This document shows, in pieces, positions 1 to 7,247 of a stretch of DNA of 17,246 nucleotides. How positions within the stretch are numbered: the stretch's first letter is position 1; every line of letters starts with the position of its first letter. The translations under genes and the position numbers were made by a program. Under the pieces are notes generated by a model. It worked only from the letters and a program-made list of their open reading frames with translations, made no database searches and was not told where the DNA came from. The stretch covers positions 1 through 17,246 of the forward strand of contig DASZHC010000124.1 of the NCBI GenBank assembly GCA_035938215.1, in the 5' to 3' direction. Source of the DNA: DASZHC01 sp035938215. Its GTDB lineage: Bacteria; Verrucomicrobiota; Verrucomicrobiia; Chthoniobacterales; JAFAMB01.

Positions 1-204
1 TCCAAAGCCATTCAGCACGTTCGAGCTCGGCCCGGTCAATCCCATCGGGCGCGACCGAACATCTTTCTAGCAAATCAGTAGGTGGGAAATCGGTGTAGCG
101 GTTTCTTTGGCAAGAAAAAATCTGATCCAAAAACCGGGACATACACACTCCTAATCACTCGGATCTTACCTCAAGAGGCCGCAAGGTGCACGTGAAAACA
201 CTTG
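1..204. other. Left-edge stretch with no supported gene
   Basis: No start-to-stop reading frame here can be tied to a family. One plus-strand frame is open from base 2 to a TAG at 68-70 and could be the last residues of a gene entering from outside the window, but about 22 residues are too few to judge. No strong hairpin, promoter or repeat was recognised. Confidence 0.4.
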
Positions 205-432
205 ATGCCATTGAGTAATTACGCGGATGATTTGCCTATGGCTGCAACGAAACTTGATTCACTCCTCAGTAACATCCGGACCACTCTGGGCAACGTCGAT
301 GTAAGGCGCGAAACGGAATGGGATCTGTCCACATTGGAACACGCCAAAGCGCGGTTACAGTGGATCGCGGCTGACGCGTTGGAAGCCATGAATCTGATCG
401 ACCAACTCATCGAGCAGCATGCCGAAGACTAG
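205..432 (+). CDS. Small helical hypothetical protein
   Basis: I do not recognise this 75-residue protein. It starts at ATG 205, with an in-frame TTG just before it at 202 and another ATG at 238. The sequence is soluble and strongly helical: an N-terminal segment with spaced leucines, then a run rich in Ala, Glu and Leu ending in an acidic tail (EQHAED). It has no signal peptide, membrane segment or cysteine. No clear Shine-Dalgarno sequence precedes any of the starts, which lowers confidence. The gene runs convergently toward the glutathionyl-hydroquinone reductase, and an 18-base sequence that recurs at 14011 follows its stop by four bases. It could be a small regulatory or structural protein, or a spurious frame. 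Confidence 0.45.
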   Translation: MPLSNYADDLPMAATKLDSLLSNIRTTLGNVDVRRETEWDLSTLEHAKARLQWIAADALEAMNLIDQLIEQHAED

Positions 433-435
433 CGC

Positions 436-453
436 TTTAGGAGACGGTGCACT
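436..453. repeat. 18-base direct repeat, copy 1
   Basis: The sequence TTTAGGAGACGGTGCACT occurs here and, identical and in the same orientation, at 14011-14028. It lies four bases after the stop of the small ORF and just before the end of the convergent reductase gene. The match stops at 18 bases on both sides. Its function is unknown; it may belong to a dispersed repeat family. Confidence 0.7.
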
Positions 454-459
454 AGTGTC

Positions 460-1410
460 TTATCCGAGAGATACCCGGTTATGCGGCGCCCATAGATTCT
501 GCAACGGCCCGACGGGAACGATTCGTGTCGGGTTGATATCATCGTGAGTCACATAGTAATGACGCTTAATGTGATCAAAATTGACGGTTTCGGCGATTCC
601 CTCCGTTTGATACAGATCGCGTAGATACGAAAAGAGATTCGGATAATCGGCGATTTGCCGAATATTGCATTTGAAATGCCCATGATAGACCGCGTCAAAG
701 CGGATAAGGGTCACGAAAAGCCGAAGGTCTGTTTCCAAGAGCGCATTGCCAAAAAGGTATCGTTGCTTCTGAAGCCGAACCTCTAAACGGTTAAGTGTGT
801 CGAATAGCGAAAAGACCGCCCTTTCGTAAGCCTGCTGCGAGGTACCGAACCCCGCCCGGTAAACGCCATCATTGACCGTCTCGTAAATCAAAGCATTGAG
901 CTGGTCGATTTCCGATCGATAAGCTGCTGGGTAAAGGTCAAGCGCGCTGTCATTGAAAGCATTAAATTCGAAATTGAATATCCGCATCAAATCGTCGTCC
1001 GAATTGTTCACAATCATTCGCTTCTGTTTGTCCCAGAGTACCGGCACCGTGAATCTGCCTACATAAGCGGGATCCGTTGCGAGATAGGCCTCGCTCAAAA
1101 ATTGAAAGCCGTTTACAGGATCTTCGGAGCAACCCGGTCCGTTTCGGAACGCCCAACCCCGTTCATCTCGAATCGGGTCAACCACCGTCATACCGATTAC
1201 ATCCTCCAATCGCTTTAATTTACGTACAAGGATGGTCCGATGCGCCCATGGGCACGCCCAGGAAACATAAAGATGGTAGCGTCCCGGTGCGGCAACGAAA
1301 CCCGAGCTGCCATCGGCGGTCACCCGCCTTCTAAAAGCATCCTGCTGGCGAACGAACGAACCGTCCTCGCTCTGCTCGCGGGGAAATTGAGCTTTGGGTT
1401 TGCTGTCCAT
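460..1410 (-). CDS. Glutathionyl-hydroquinone reductase (YqjG/ECM4/PcpF family)
   Basis: This 316-residue cytoplasmic enzyme has the length and layout of the Xi-class glutathione transferases, which use glutathione to reduce glutathionyl-hydroquinones back to hydroquinones. The N-terminal thioredoxin-like domain carries the signature Cys-Pro-Trp-Ala-His at residues 53-57, within YVSWACPWAHRT; Cys53 is the expected nucleophile. A VVDPIRDERGWAF segment follows, as in YqjG. The C-terminal helical domain includes ETVNDGVYRAGFGTSQQAYE and DLRLFVTLIRFDAVY, both typical of the family. The ATG at 1410 is the only sensible start, and the family N-terminus fits it. The gene is divergent from the secreted hypothetical protein at 1502. 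It is a stand-alone detoxification enzyme with no visible link to its neighbours. Confidence 0.93.
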   Translation of the reverse strand: MDSKPKAQFPREQSEDGSFVRQQDAFRRRVTADGSSGFVAAPGRYHLYVSWACPWAHRTILVRKLKRLEDVIGMTVVDPIRDERGWAFRNGPGCSEDPVNGFQFLSEAYLATDPAYVGRFTVPVLWDKQKRMIVNNSDDDLMRIFNFEFNAFNDSALDLYPAAYRSEIDQLNALIYETVNDGVYRAGFGTSQQAYERAVFSLFDTLNRLEVRLQKQRYLFGNALLETDLRLFVTLIRFDAVYHGHFKCNIRQIADYPNLFSYLRDLYQTEGIAETVNFDHIKRHYYVTHDDINPTRIVPVGPLQNLWAPHNRVSLG

Positions 1411-1501
1411 TCCGACAGGTTAGTCTCCCATCACCGAAATGGCATGTATTTTGTTGCGATCGAATGCTTTTCATGTTCGATCCGATTGCTACAATCGCGC
1501 C

Positions 1502-2002
1502 ATGAAACCTACCTTCCTCCTAATTTCAGCCCTTGCACTTACCTCACCATTGATAGCAACTGCGAAAAGCCATAAGTCAGAGTCGAAGGCAAAAAAGCCA
1601 GCAACGATGATGAAAGCCGAGGCAGACGCCATCAACTTCAGTGTCAAGGACGCAAATGGATCTACAAAAAATTACCACCTTGAAGTACCGGCCACGGCGG
1701 GGAAGCCGGAGGATCTCAATTTCAAGATGTCCAACTCGGTTGCGGCCCTGGCGGCGCTCTACTGGGCTCCAGGATTCTATAGCGCCACAAACATGGCCGT
1801 GAATTCGGTCGAACATAAGACGAGCTCAATTCAATTTCCTTACTACCTCGTGACTATGACTGGCACAGTTGGAGGTTCCGCTCAGCCGCTTTACGCAGTG
1901 GTTCTTGAAAACGGCGAACTCGTCCGCCCCGTTGAGGTAAGCACGACTGCACCGCCACCAGCGGCGAAATCGAAGGCAGCCCCAAAAAAGTTGAAGTCCT
2001 AG
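1502..2002 (+). CDS. Secreted hypothetical protein with Lys/Pro/Ala-rich tail
   Basis: This is a 166-residue protein of unknown function. I chose ATG 1502 over the upstream in-frame ATG at 1439 because it yields a clean signal peptide: MKPT, then a hydrophobic stretch LLISALALTSPLIATA, with probable cleavage near residues 20-22. A lysine-rich linker (SHKSESKAKKPA) follows, then a compact middle part of about 100 residues with a tentative beta pattern (YHLEVPA, YYLVTMTGTVGG, PLYAVVLENGELVRP). The tail is low in complexity, rich in Pro, Ala and Lys. It is probably periplasmic or surface-exposed, and the basic ends suggest contact with nucleic acid or an acidic envelope polymer; this is inference. 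Its stop codon overlaps the stop of the convergent glycosyltransferase in a CTAG tetranucleotide. Confidence 0.7.
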   Translation: MKPTFLLISALALTSPLIATAKSHKSESKAKKPATMMKAEADAINFSVKDANGSTKNYHLEVPATAGKPEDLNFKMSNSVAALAALYWAPGFYSATNMAVNSVEHKTSSIQFPYYLVTMTGTVGGSAQPLYAVVLENGELVRPVEVSTTAPPPAAKSKAAPKKLKS

Positions 2003-2670
2003 AGATATTTTATGATCAAGCGCGCATAGCGGATCGTGTCGCGGACAGGCCGAATTTTGCTCTTTTGATTTGCATAGATCGTCCGGATCGGCACGCACCT
2101 GATGCGGAAACCGTGACGAGCGGCAAGGATAAGGCTCTCGGTTTCAAACTCGAAACGGTCGCTTGGCGCATTCAGTACGGGTAACAATTCACGGCGCCCA
2201 AGTCTAAAGCCGCATTGACTATCGGGTACAGGCACTTTGCAGATCGCGCCAATTTGCCAGGACATGAATTTGTTCGTGAGACGGCGAACCACCGGCATTG
2301 CCCCGAGATCCGTCATTCGATTGCCGACGACGAGGTCGGCGCCCGTTTCATTCATCGCATCAAAAAATGCCGGGATGTCGTCTGGGTCGTGCTGACCGTC
2401 GCCATCGAGAAACAGAAAAAAGGGGGCTCCAGCCGCTGTCGCGCGCTCCAACCCGCTCTTAATTGCCGCGCCTTTCCCTCTGTTTATTGAATGCCGGATC
2501 ACTACCGCCCCTGCGGCTTCCGCGACACTCGCGGTATCGTCAGGCGACCCGTCGTCGATCACCAAGACAGTTTCGACGTGTTGGAGCACGCGGCTAACAA
2601 CATCTCCAATAAATTTCGCTTCCCCGTATGCCGGAATGATCGCAAAAACCGTTTCCCTGGAGGCTTTCAT
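1999..2670 (-). CDS. Family 2 glycosyltransferase, polyprenyl-phosphate sugar synthase type (DPM1-like)
   Basis: This 223-residue GT-A enzyme probably transfers a sugar from a nucleotide donor to a polyprenyl phosphate on the cytoplasmic face of the membrane. Counting from the TTG at 2679, the motifs are AIIPAYGE near residue 13, IDDGSPDDT (41-49), NRGKG (66-70) and the metal-binding LDGDGQHD (91-98), followed by VVGNRM and the SQCGFRLGRREL acceptor-side motif usual in DPM1/DPMS-like proteins. There is no C-terminal membrane pair, so it resembles the short soluble class. I start at ATG 2670; TTG 2679 would add three residues. It is the last gene of the minus-strand cassette, 126 bases after the PIG-L gene, and could supply lipid-linked sugar to the GT-C enzyme. 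Confidence 0.88.
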   Translation of the reverse strand: MKASRETVFAIIPAYGEAKFIGDVVSRVLQHVETVLVIDDGSPDDTASVAEAAGAVVIRHSINRGKGAAIKSGLERATAAGAPFFLFLDGDGQHDPDDIPAFFDAMNETGADLVVGNRMTDLGAMPVVRRLTNKFMSWQIGAICKVPVPDSQCGFRLGRRELLPVLNAPSDRFEFETESLILAARHGFRIRCVPIRTIYANQKSKIRPVRDTIRYARLIIKYL

Positions 2671-2796
2671 CGGCAGCAATAAGTAGCGAGGGCGTGCCTC
2701 AGACCGGCGAGATGTAAGGATCTTCAGGTCGCATTGGCAGCAGCGTCGATTGAGTGAAACGGCCTCGCTAAGGATCTCGATCGACGCAGCGCGCCC

Positions 2797-3888
2797 TTAC
2801 GAGAGTTTCAACAGGTTCGGCACACTCGGCCTCTCATTCGCAGAAGGGTTGGAAGCAACCGAAACCTGGCACCAGCCAGATCTATCAAAAAAGAGCGTCC
2901 AGCTTGAGAATTTCACAAAAAGGGCTTCAATGTCGGCCGCTCCGGCGATCGGTATTCCCACCGTCAGGTTCGAACCATTCCAAGTCGCCACCGCGTCATG
3001 CAAGCGATTTCCCCTAATCAGATCGCTGATTTGTGCTACGCCGGAAAGAATCGAAACTCTGACCCGCCAGCCGTGCATGTCAGCGCCTTGCGATCGAAAC
3101 GCCAAGAGGATGTCGGCGCCCAATCTTTCCCGCCTCCGAGCGCTGATCACAAGATTCAAAACGTCTTCCCGCAGTTGCGCCTTGAGGATCGGTCTCGCGT
3201 CCGTCCGTACGGCGATAGCAGCGTGCGCGTAGAAGGTCTCTTCAGCCCTTGCGAACCGCATAAAACGGTTTGCGCTAAGCGCCACTTGCGTTTCGTGGCA
3301 TAAAATCGCGTTCCGTTTTTTCTGGACCTCCGCTGGATCCAATCGAAGAATTACAGGACGCCGTCGAATCCCGACTTGCGGCCGGTGCACGAGATATTCC
3401 CAAACCCGGATCCCGGAATTTCCGATTGAATTGAGTACGAGGGTGATGGCTACGCAGAGAGCGCTGTGATCCGGATGCGCATCGAGCATCGTGGGAATGA
3501 CGAGAATGCTGGGATTAAATGCGCGAATTTCGTTCGCCAAGACAGCGACCAACTCCTGACTTCCTTGCATCAAAAGCGACGTAATGCCCTGATCCTGAAA
3601 ATTAAGAAATTTGACGCATTGAGCAGGACCGCCAAGCGAGGCGATAGCCGCGAGAGCCTCCTGCTGTCTTCGTTTGCCCCACCGGACTCGTTCTTTCAAA
3701 CCAATTCTCCACCGGCGCTCCCAGAAACGTTGCGCCCATGGGTTGTTGTCGCCGTTCGTGGCGAACAGGATTCGAACCGGAATCCGGGCGTCAAACGCTC
3801 GTTGCAGCAGCCCTCCGCCTCCCAACGATTCATCATCGGGATGGGGCGCAACAAATAGAATTCTGTCAAATTCTGAAAAAAGAAGCAT
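2797..3888 (-). CDS. PIG-L/LmbE-family N-deacetylase with extra C-terminal domain
   Basis: The first ~240 residues form a zinc-dependent PIG-L deacetylase domain, a family that removes acetyl groups from GlcNAc-containing lipids or glycans. Metal and catalytic residues are in PHPDDE at 15-20 (His16, Asp18, Asp19) and AHPDH at 137-141 (His138, His141), with GGGG following the first motif. The protein has 363 residues; roughly residues 245-363 lie beyond the usual domain and look beta-rich (WRVRVSILSG, TWNGSNLTVGIPIAG, WTLFFDRSGWCQVSV), perhaps a carbohydrate-binding or interaction module. No signal peptide is visible, so it probably acts in the cytoplasm. The gene starts 24 bases after the upstream membrane glycosyltransferase and is probably co-transcribed with it. 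Confidence 0.9.
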   Translation of the reverse strand: MLLFSEFDRILFVAPHPDDESLGGGGLLQRAFDARIPVRILFATNGDNNPWAQRFWERRWRIGLKERVRWGKRRQQEALAAIASLGGPAQCVKFLNFQDQGITSLLMQGSQELVAVLANEIRAFNPSILVIPTMLDAHPDHSALCVAITLVLNSIGNSGIRVWEYLVHRPQVGIRRRPVILRLDPAEVQKKRNAILCHETQVALSANRFMRFARAEETFYAHAAIAVRTDARPILKAQLREDVLNLVISARRRERLGADILLAFRSQGADMHGWRVRVSILSGVAQISDLIRGNRLHDAVATWNGSNLTVGIPIAGAADIEALFVKFSSWTLFFDRSGWCQVSVASNPSANERPSVPNLLKLS

Positions 3889-3912
3889 TAAGAAGTCATT
3901 TCTAGCTGGCTG

Positions 3913-5643
3913 CTACAACGGTGAAAATCCCTTCTCGAAAGCGCGCGACCAAATTACAAATACTGGCGCATTTGGCACAGCCAAAACCAGATCGTGCGGA
4001 CCGGGAGAGAGATTCCGAGAGCCATTCAGTCGTATTCCATCTAACGTACCTGAGACGAGACCATTCGCGCCAATGATCGTGTATTTTGCAGGAATGACCA
4101 CATCAAATTCAACATGTCCGTCGTTATCAGGAAAAATTTTCTTACCTAATACGAGGACTGATCCGACGGGAACGTAGTTCTGGCTAACGAACTTGCCCGT
4201 GGCTGGCGCAAGCCAATAGGACGAAACGACAACCGGAGTTCTATTTGCTGTAAGTCGCTCGGGAGCGTCGTCGCGCAGCTCGCCGCGCTCGACCTTTTCT
4301 CGAGTGATTTGCTCAAAAACATAATAAAATGGACGCGGTCGATAAATGGTTTGCCCCTTCGCATCGAGGACGGTTTCTCCTGGGTGCGTCAGTTTCAGCG
4401 CATCTGAGATGATTGCAAGATTGGTCCGGTTCGTCGGTTTAAGGGGCGGGTGGGCGCTGATCATCCAACTCAATTGGGACAACGCGACCAAGGCGGGCGG
4501 CAAATACGCTGGCAACGCGGTCTTTGACCGGACGTACTCGGAGATCCAAAGGAGAGGGCAGGTCAGGACCAAGATCAAGATGGGAAAGAAAGGGAGAAAA
4601 TCCTGCTTGGAAATCAATGGCCAGAAACTGAAGAGCAACGGACAATAGAGCCCCGTCACCGACATGAAAAATAAGCGTTGAAGCGCACGATCGCGGTTGG
4701 CATCCCGTTTCGCCAGCCAGATTCCACCTGCGATCATAGGAATGAAGAGCCAGAAACGTAAATCACGCACCCGATGCAGGAATAAAGACCATTGGTCTCC
4801 GCCGAATGTGATATTATGAATAATTACACAATAATACATCTGGCCCAACGCACCTTTCCAGGCAAAGAAGGCTGCCACAGCAAGCGGCATGATCAGTGCG
4901 CCAACTACAGGTGCAATGAAATAAAATAACCGGGCGGATTCTTCCGAGCGACCCCGAAGCTCAGGGAACATCAGCCGAACAAGCCAGACGATCCCGCCGG
5001 CGAGAAGAAGTGTGATCAAAAGGAACGATGTCTTCATCGAGACGGCAAAACCGAGCCCCAAAGCGAATCCTCCCCAAAACAAGCGTCGCGGTGTGAGCTT
5101 TCCTCCCGTCAGGATGGCCAGCAAGACGAGCCAGACAGCGGTCCAAAAAAGGTCGGGGCGATATTCATCCAGCTTAAAGTAGAGGTCCGGAAAGCACCCC
5201 GCCAGGACGGTTCCCCATAGAGCGATACGCCTTGAAAAGAGCCGTCTTCCCAGACGGTAGGTCATCAAAAGTACTACGACTGCGACGGGTGTTATTGCCC
5301 AACGCATCGCGATGACAATATCGGCGCGTTCGCCAAACAAGGCAAAAACAGGAGCGCTTAGCGCCTGAAAGAGCGGCGCATGGTTATCGAATACATCCTT
5401 GTACGGAAGCATGCCGTTTGCCCATGCCCATACCACATGAAGATGCTGAGGTTCGTCCGAATCCCAGGGCTGATTCGTGACGTAGAATAGCTTAAGCGCA
5501 AGCAGAACAAGGAACAATCCAACCGCAATAGCCGTTTCGGCGAAAGTTAAGCGCTCCTCCGCAATGGCGTTCCGCGGCGATCTGATAGGATAATCAGCCA
5601 TCTCGGGATTCTCGGTTGGACTGGTTGTAGGGGCCATGACCAT
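3913..5643 (-). CDS. GT-C membrane glycosyltransferase (GT39/ArnT/PMT-like)
   Basis: This is a large multi-pass membrane protein of 576 residues from ATG 5643. A GTG at 5673 would add ten residues, and ATGs at 5637 and 5601 are alternatives; an SD-like GGAGCG precedes 5643. After a short cytoplasmic lead comes the first membrane helix (AIAVGLFLVLLALKLFYV), then a periplasmic loop with PWDSDEPQHLH and YKDVFDNHAPL. The acidic Asp-Glu pair in this loop matches the catalytic position of lipid-linked-sugar transferases such as ArnT and PMT. About ten more hydrophobic segments follow, then a C-terminal soluble domain of about 170 residues. It probably moves a sugar from a polyprenyl carrier to an envelope acceptor. 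It is the first gene of the cassette; acceptor and sugar are unknown. Confidence 0.85.
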   Translation of the reverse strand: MVMAPTTSPTENPEMADYPIRSPRNAIAEERLTFAETAIAVGLFLVLLALKLFYVTNQPWDSDEPQHLHVVWAWANGMLPYKDVFDNHAPLFQALSAPVFALFGERADIVIAMRWAITPVAVVVLLMTYRLGRRLFSRRIALWGTVLAGCFPDLYFKLDEYRPDLFWTAVWLVLLAILTGGKLTPRRLFWGGFALGLGFAVSMKTSFLLITLLLAGGIVWLVRLMFPELRGRSEESARLFYFIAPVVGALIMPLAVAAFFAWKGALGQMYYCVIIHNITFGGDQWSLFLHRVRDLRFWLFIPMIAGGIWLAKRDANRDRALQRLFFMSVTGLYCPLLFSFWPLISKQDFLPFFPILILVLTCPLLWISEYVRSKTALPAYLPPALVALSQLSWMISAHPPLKPTNRTNLAIISDALKLTHPGETVLDAKGQTIYRPRPFYYVFEQITREKVERGELRDDAPERLTANRTPVVVSSYWLAPATGKFVSQNYVPVGSVLVLGKKIFPDNDGHVEFDVVIPAKYTIIGANGLVSGTLDGIRLNGSRNLSPGPHDLVLAVPNAPVFVIWSRAFEKGFSPL

Positions 5644-5800
5644 TCGTCGCGACGAAGACGCTCCTTGAAACACATCTTGGGCGACTTTGCAACCGATGAA
5701 AAAAGACGGAACCCGAACTCCGCCTGCCCTCTCTCCCGAAAAGGGGAATGAAACCCCTCGAGCCCCTCACCAGTTTTTTGAACCTGTGAGATCCATTTCA

Positions 5801-5827
5801 GGGAGGGCCGCCCTCCGAGCCGTCCCA
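5801..5827. repeat. Degenerate inverted copy of the GGACGGC repeat
   Basis: This GC-rich stretch begins GGGAGGGCC and ends GAGCCGTCCCA. It is a diverged, reverse-oriented relative of the repeat at 5864-5898. Together the two bracket about 36 bases, giving a roughly 98-base composite with inverted ends, a MITE-like arrangement. Confidence 0.55.
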
Positions 5828-5863
5828 TTTTCCTCCTCGTTACGGTTATGGGGCCGGAATTGC

Positions 5864-5898
5864 TTAGTGGGACGGCACGGAGGCCGTCCCTCCCATGA
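5864..5898. repeat. Dispersed stem-loop repeat, copy A
   Basis: A 35-base unit identical at 34 positions to 10886-10920. Its core folds into an 8-base-pair hairpin: GGGACGGC (5869-5876), loop ACGGAG, GCCGTCCC (5883-5890). It lies about 45 bases beyond the stop of the solute-binding protein gene (5944), where the stem could also help end transcription or protect mRNA. The unit is REP-like: short, palindromic and intergenic. Confidence 0.8.
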
Positions 5899-5911
5899 AA
5901 AACAACATCGG

Positions 5912-5933
5912 CAAAAAACGCCCAGGTTCAGGC
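5912..5933 (-). terminator. Weak terminator-like hairpin after the solute-binding protein gene
   Basis: Read on the minus strand just after the stop at 5944, a short GCCT/GGGC stem (5920-5933) is followed by a run of six T. The stem has only about four pairs with one G-T, so this is a weak intrinsic terminator at best, possibly helped by the repeat hairpin just beyond. Confidence 0.3.
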
Positions 5934-5943
5934 AATAGCGCAG

Positions 5944-7215
5944 CTACTTCGCGCTTTGGGATTCTTTCGCCGCCTGAACGAGCGAGTTGGCGAAATTGTC
6001 GACGTTTTTATCCACCACAAAAGCGGTTACGGCATCATTCAGCGCCTGTTGAAATGACGCCGGGGCGGCTTCCCCGTGGACACAGCTCGCGACCAGCTTG
6101 TCTTTTGCAAATGAATCCATCGACCATTGATGGTAGCCGTCAAACTTGGAACGATCTACGTCTGTGCGGGCAGGGATCGAACCTTTCAACGGGTTAAACG
6201 CCTCTTGGGCTTCCTTGCTCCCGATACTTTTCAGCCACGCGACAGCGGCTTCCTTGTGGGGGGCCCCCTTTGCCAGCGTGAATCCATCCGCTACAACGAT
6301 GAATGATCCGGAAGTTCCCGGATGAGCGACCCATCCAAAATCTTCCTTTTCCTTCTGTTTCGCCTTCAAGAACTCTCCGTCCGCCCAATCTCCCATGGAG
6401 CTGAAAGCCACTTTGCCCTCGATGAGTTGCTGGATCGCCTGATCCCAACTTAGCGCCGAATGGTCAGGATTGATGTAATTCTGCATCTTGGCGAAAAGCC
6501 TCATGGCTTGCTTCACTCGCGGGTCATCCCACTGGATTGTTCCCCTGAAAAGATCAGTCCAATCCTTCGGACCGAGCACTCCAAGCAGTGTATTTTCGAA
6601 CAATTGGGCCGAAGTCCAGATACCCGAATCGCCGACGCCAAGCGCAACGATTCCAGCTTCCTTGAGTTTATCGCAAGCCGCGAAAAACTCGTCGAATGTC
6701 ATCTGACCGCCCACCTTGATTCCGTTCTTTTCCAGAAGTTTCGCGTTATACCAAAGAACGTTCCCGCGGTGGATTCCGGCGAGTACGGCGTAGATTTTGC
6801 GATCCTTGGTCATCAAGTTGATGACCAATTCTTTTGGAAAAGCGTTGTCCCAACCGTCGCTCTTATACAAATCGGTAACCGGCTCGCAGTAACCGGGATC
6901 GACGTATTGGCCAAGCAACTCATAACCTGGGTGACTTTGCCAAGTATCGGGCGGATTCCCGCCGGCAAGCCGAGTCTGAAGCACCGGTCGCGCAGCCGAT
7001 CCGCCGCCACCGGCTACCGTCGCATTCACAATCTCCACTCCGGAGTACTGGTTTTTGTAGGTCGCGAACAACGCCTCTAGCGCCGCAGACTCACCTCCAG
7101 AGGTCCACCAGGAGAAGACTTCAAGCTTCTTATCCTCAGCAGCTTGAGTCCACAATGGCGCCAGAAACGCAAAAGAGACGGTGGCAAGCGCCACGAGGCG
7201 AAAACGATTATACAT
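5944..7215 (-). CDS. Sugar ABC transporter solute-binding protein (CUT1 / SBP_bac_1, GtsA-like)
   Basis: This 423-residue periplasmic sugar-binding protein has a signal peptide (MYNRFRL, hydrophobic stretch, cleavage near WTQA-AEDKK at about residue 25). The mature start KLEVFSWWTSGGESAALEALF, followed by NATVAGGGGSAARPVLQTRLAGGNPPDTWQ, matches the MalE-type cluster of glucose/mannose binding proteins such as GtsA. Further family landmarks are GNVLWYNAKLLEKNG and the late SSMGDWADGEF segment. Its length fits that class and is well above RbsB-type proteins (about 300-330). A clear Shine-Dalgarno sequence (AAAGGAG, 7224-7230) stands eight bases before the ATG. It is the last gene of the operon, 32 bases after the ATPase. 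The odd point is that its ATPase and permease partners belong to the other carbohydrate class (CUT2). Confidence 0.92.
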   Translation of the reverse strand: MYNRFRLVALATVSFAFLAPLWTQAAEDKKLEVFSWWTSGGESAALEALFATYKNQYSGVEIVNATVAGGGGSAARPVLQTRLAGGNPPDTWQSHPGYELLGQYVDPGYCEPVTDLYKSDGWDNAFPKELVINLMTKDRKIYAVLAGIHRGNVLWYNAKLLEKNGIKVGGQMTFDEFFAACDKLKEAGIVALGVGDSGIWTSAQLFENTLLGVLGPKDWTDLFRGTIQWDDPRVKQAMRLFAKMQNYINPDHSALSWDQAIQQLIEGKVAFSSMGDWADGEFLKAKQKEKEDFGWVAHPGTSGSFIVVADGFTLAKGAPHKEAAVAWLKSIGSKEAQEAFNPLKGSIPARTDVDRSKFDGYHQWSMDSFAKDKLVASCVHGEAAPASFQQALNDAVTAFVVDKNVDNFANSLVQAAKESQSAK

Positions 7216-7223
7216 TTTTGGGG

Positions 7224-7230
7224 CTCCTTT
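7224..7230 (-). promoter_or_regulatory. Ribosome binding site of the solute-binding protein gene
   Basis: AAAGGAG on the minus strand, eight bases before ATG 7215. It is one of the strongest Shine-Dalgarno matches in the window and fits the high expression usual for binding proteins relative to their membrane partners. Confidence 0.75.
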
Positions 7231-7247
7231 CTAGGATAACACGCTTG

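Noticed and set aside
2..70. Open frame at the left edge, possibly the C-terminal end of a gene
   Set aside because: Only about 22 residues with no recognisable motif; cannot be told from chance.
3674..4177. 167-codon plus-strand frame across the PIG-L/GT-C boundary
   Set aside because: Antisense to two recognised genes; the translation is rich in Arg, Pro and Ser without any domain.
6460..7080. 206-codon plus-strand open frame inside the solute-binding protein gene
   Set aside because: It lies antisense to a clearly recognised gene and shows no family features; it is a by-product of codon bias on the other strand.
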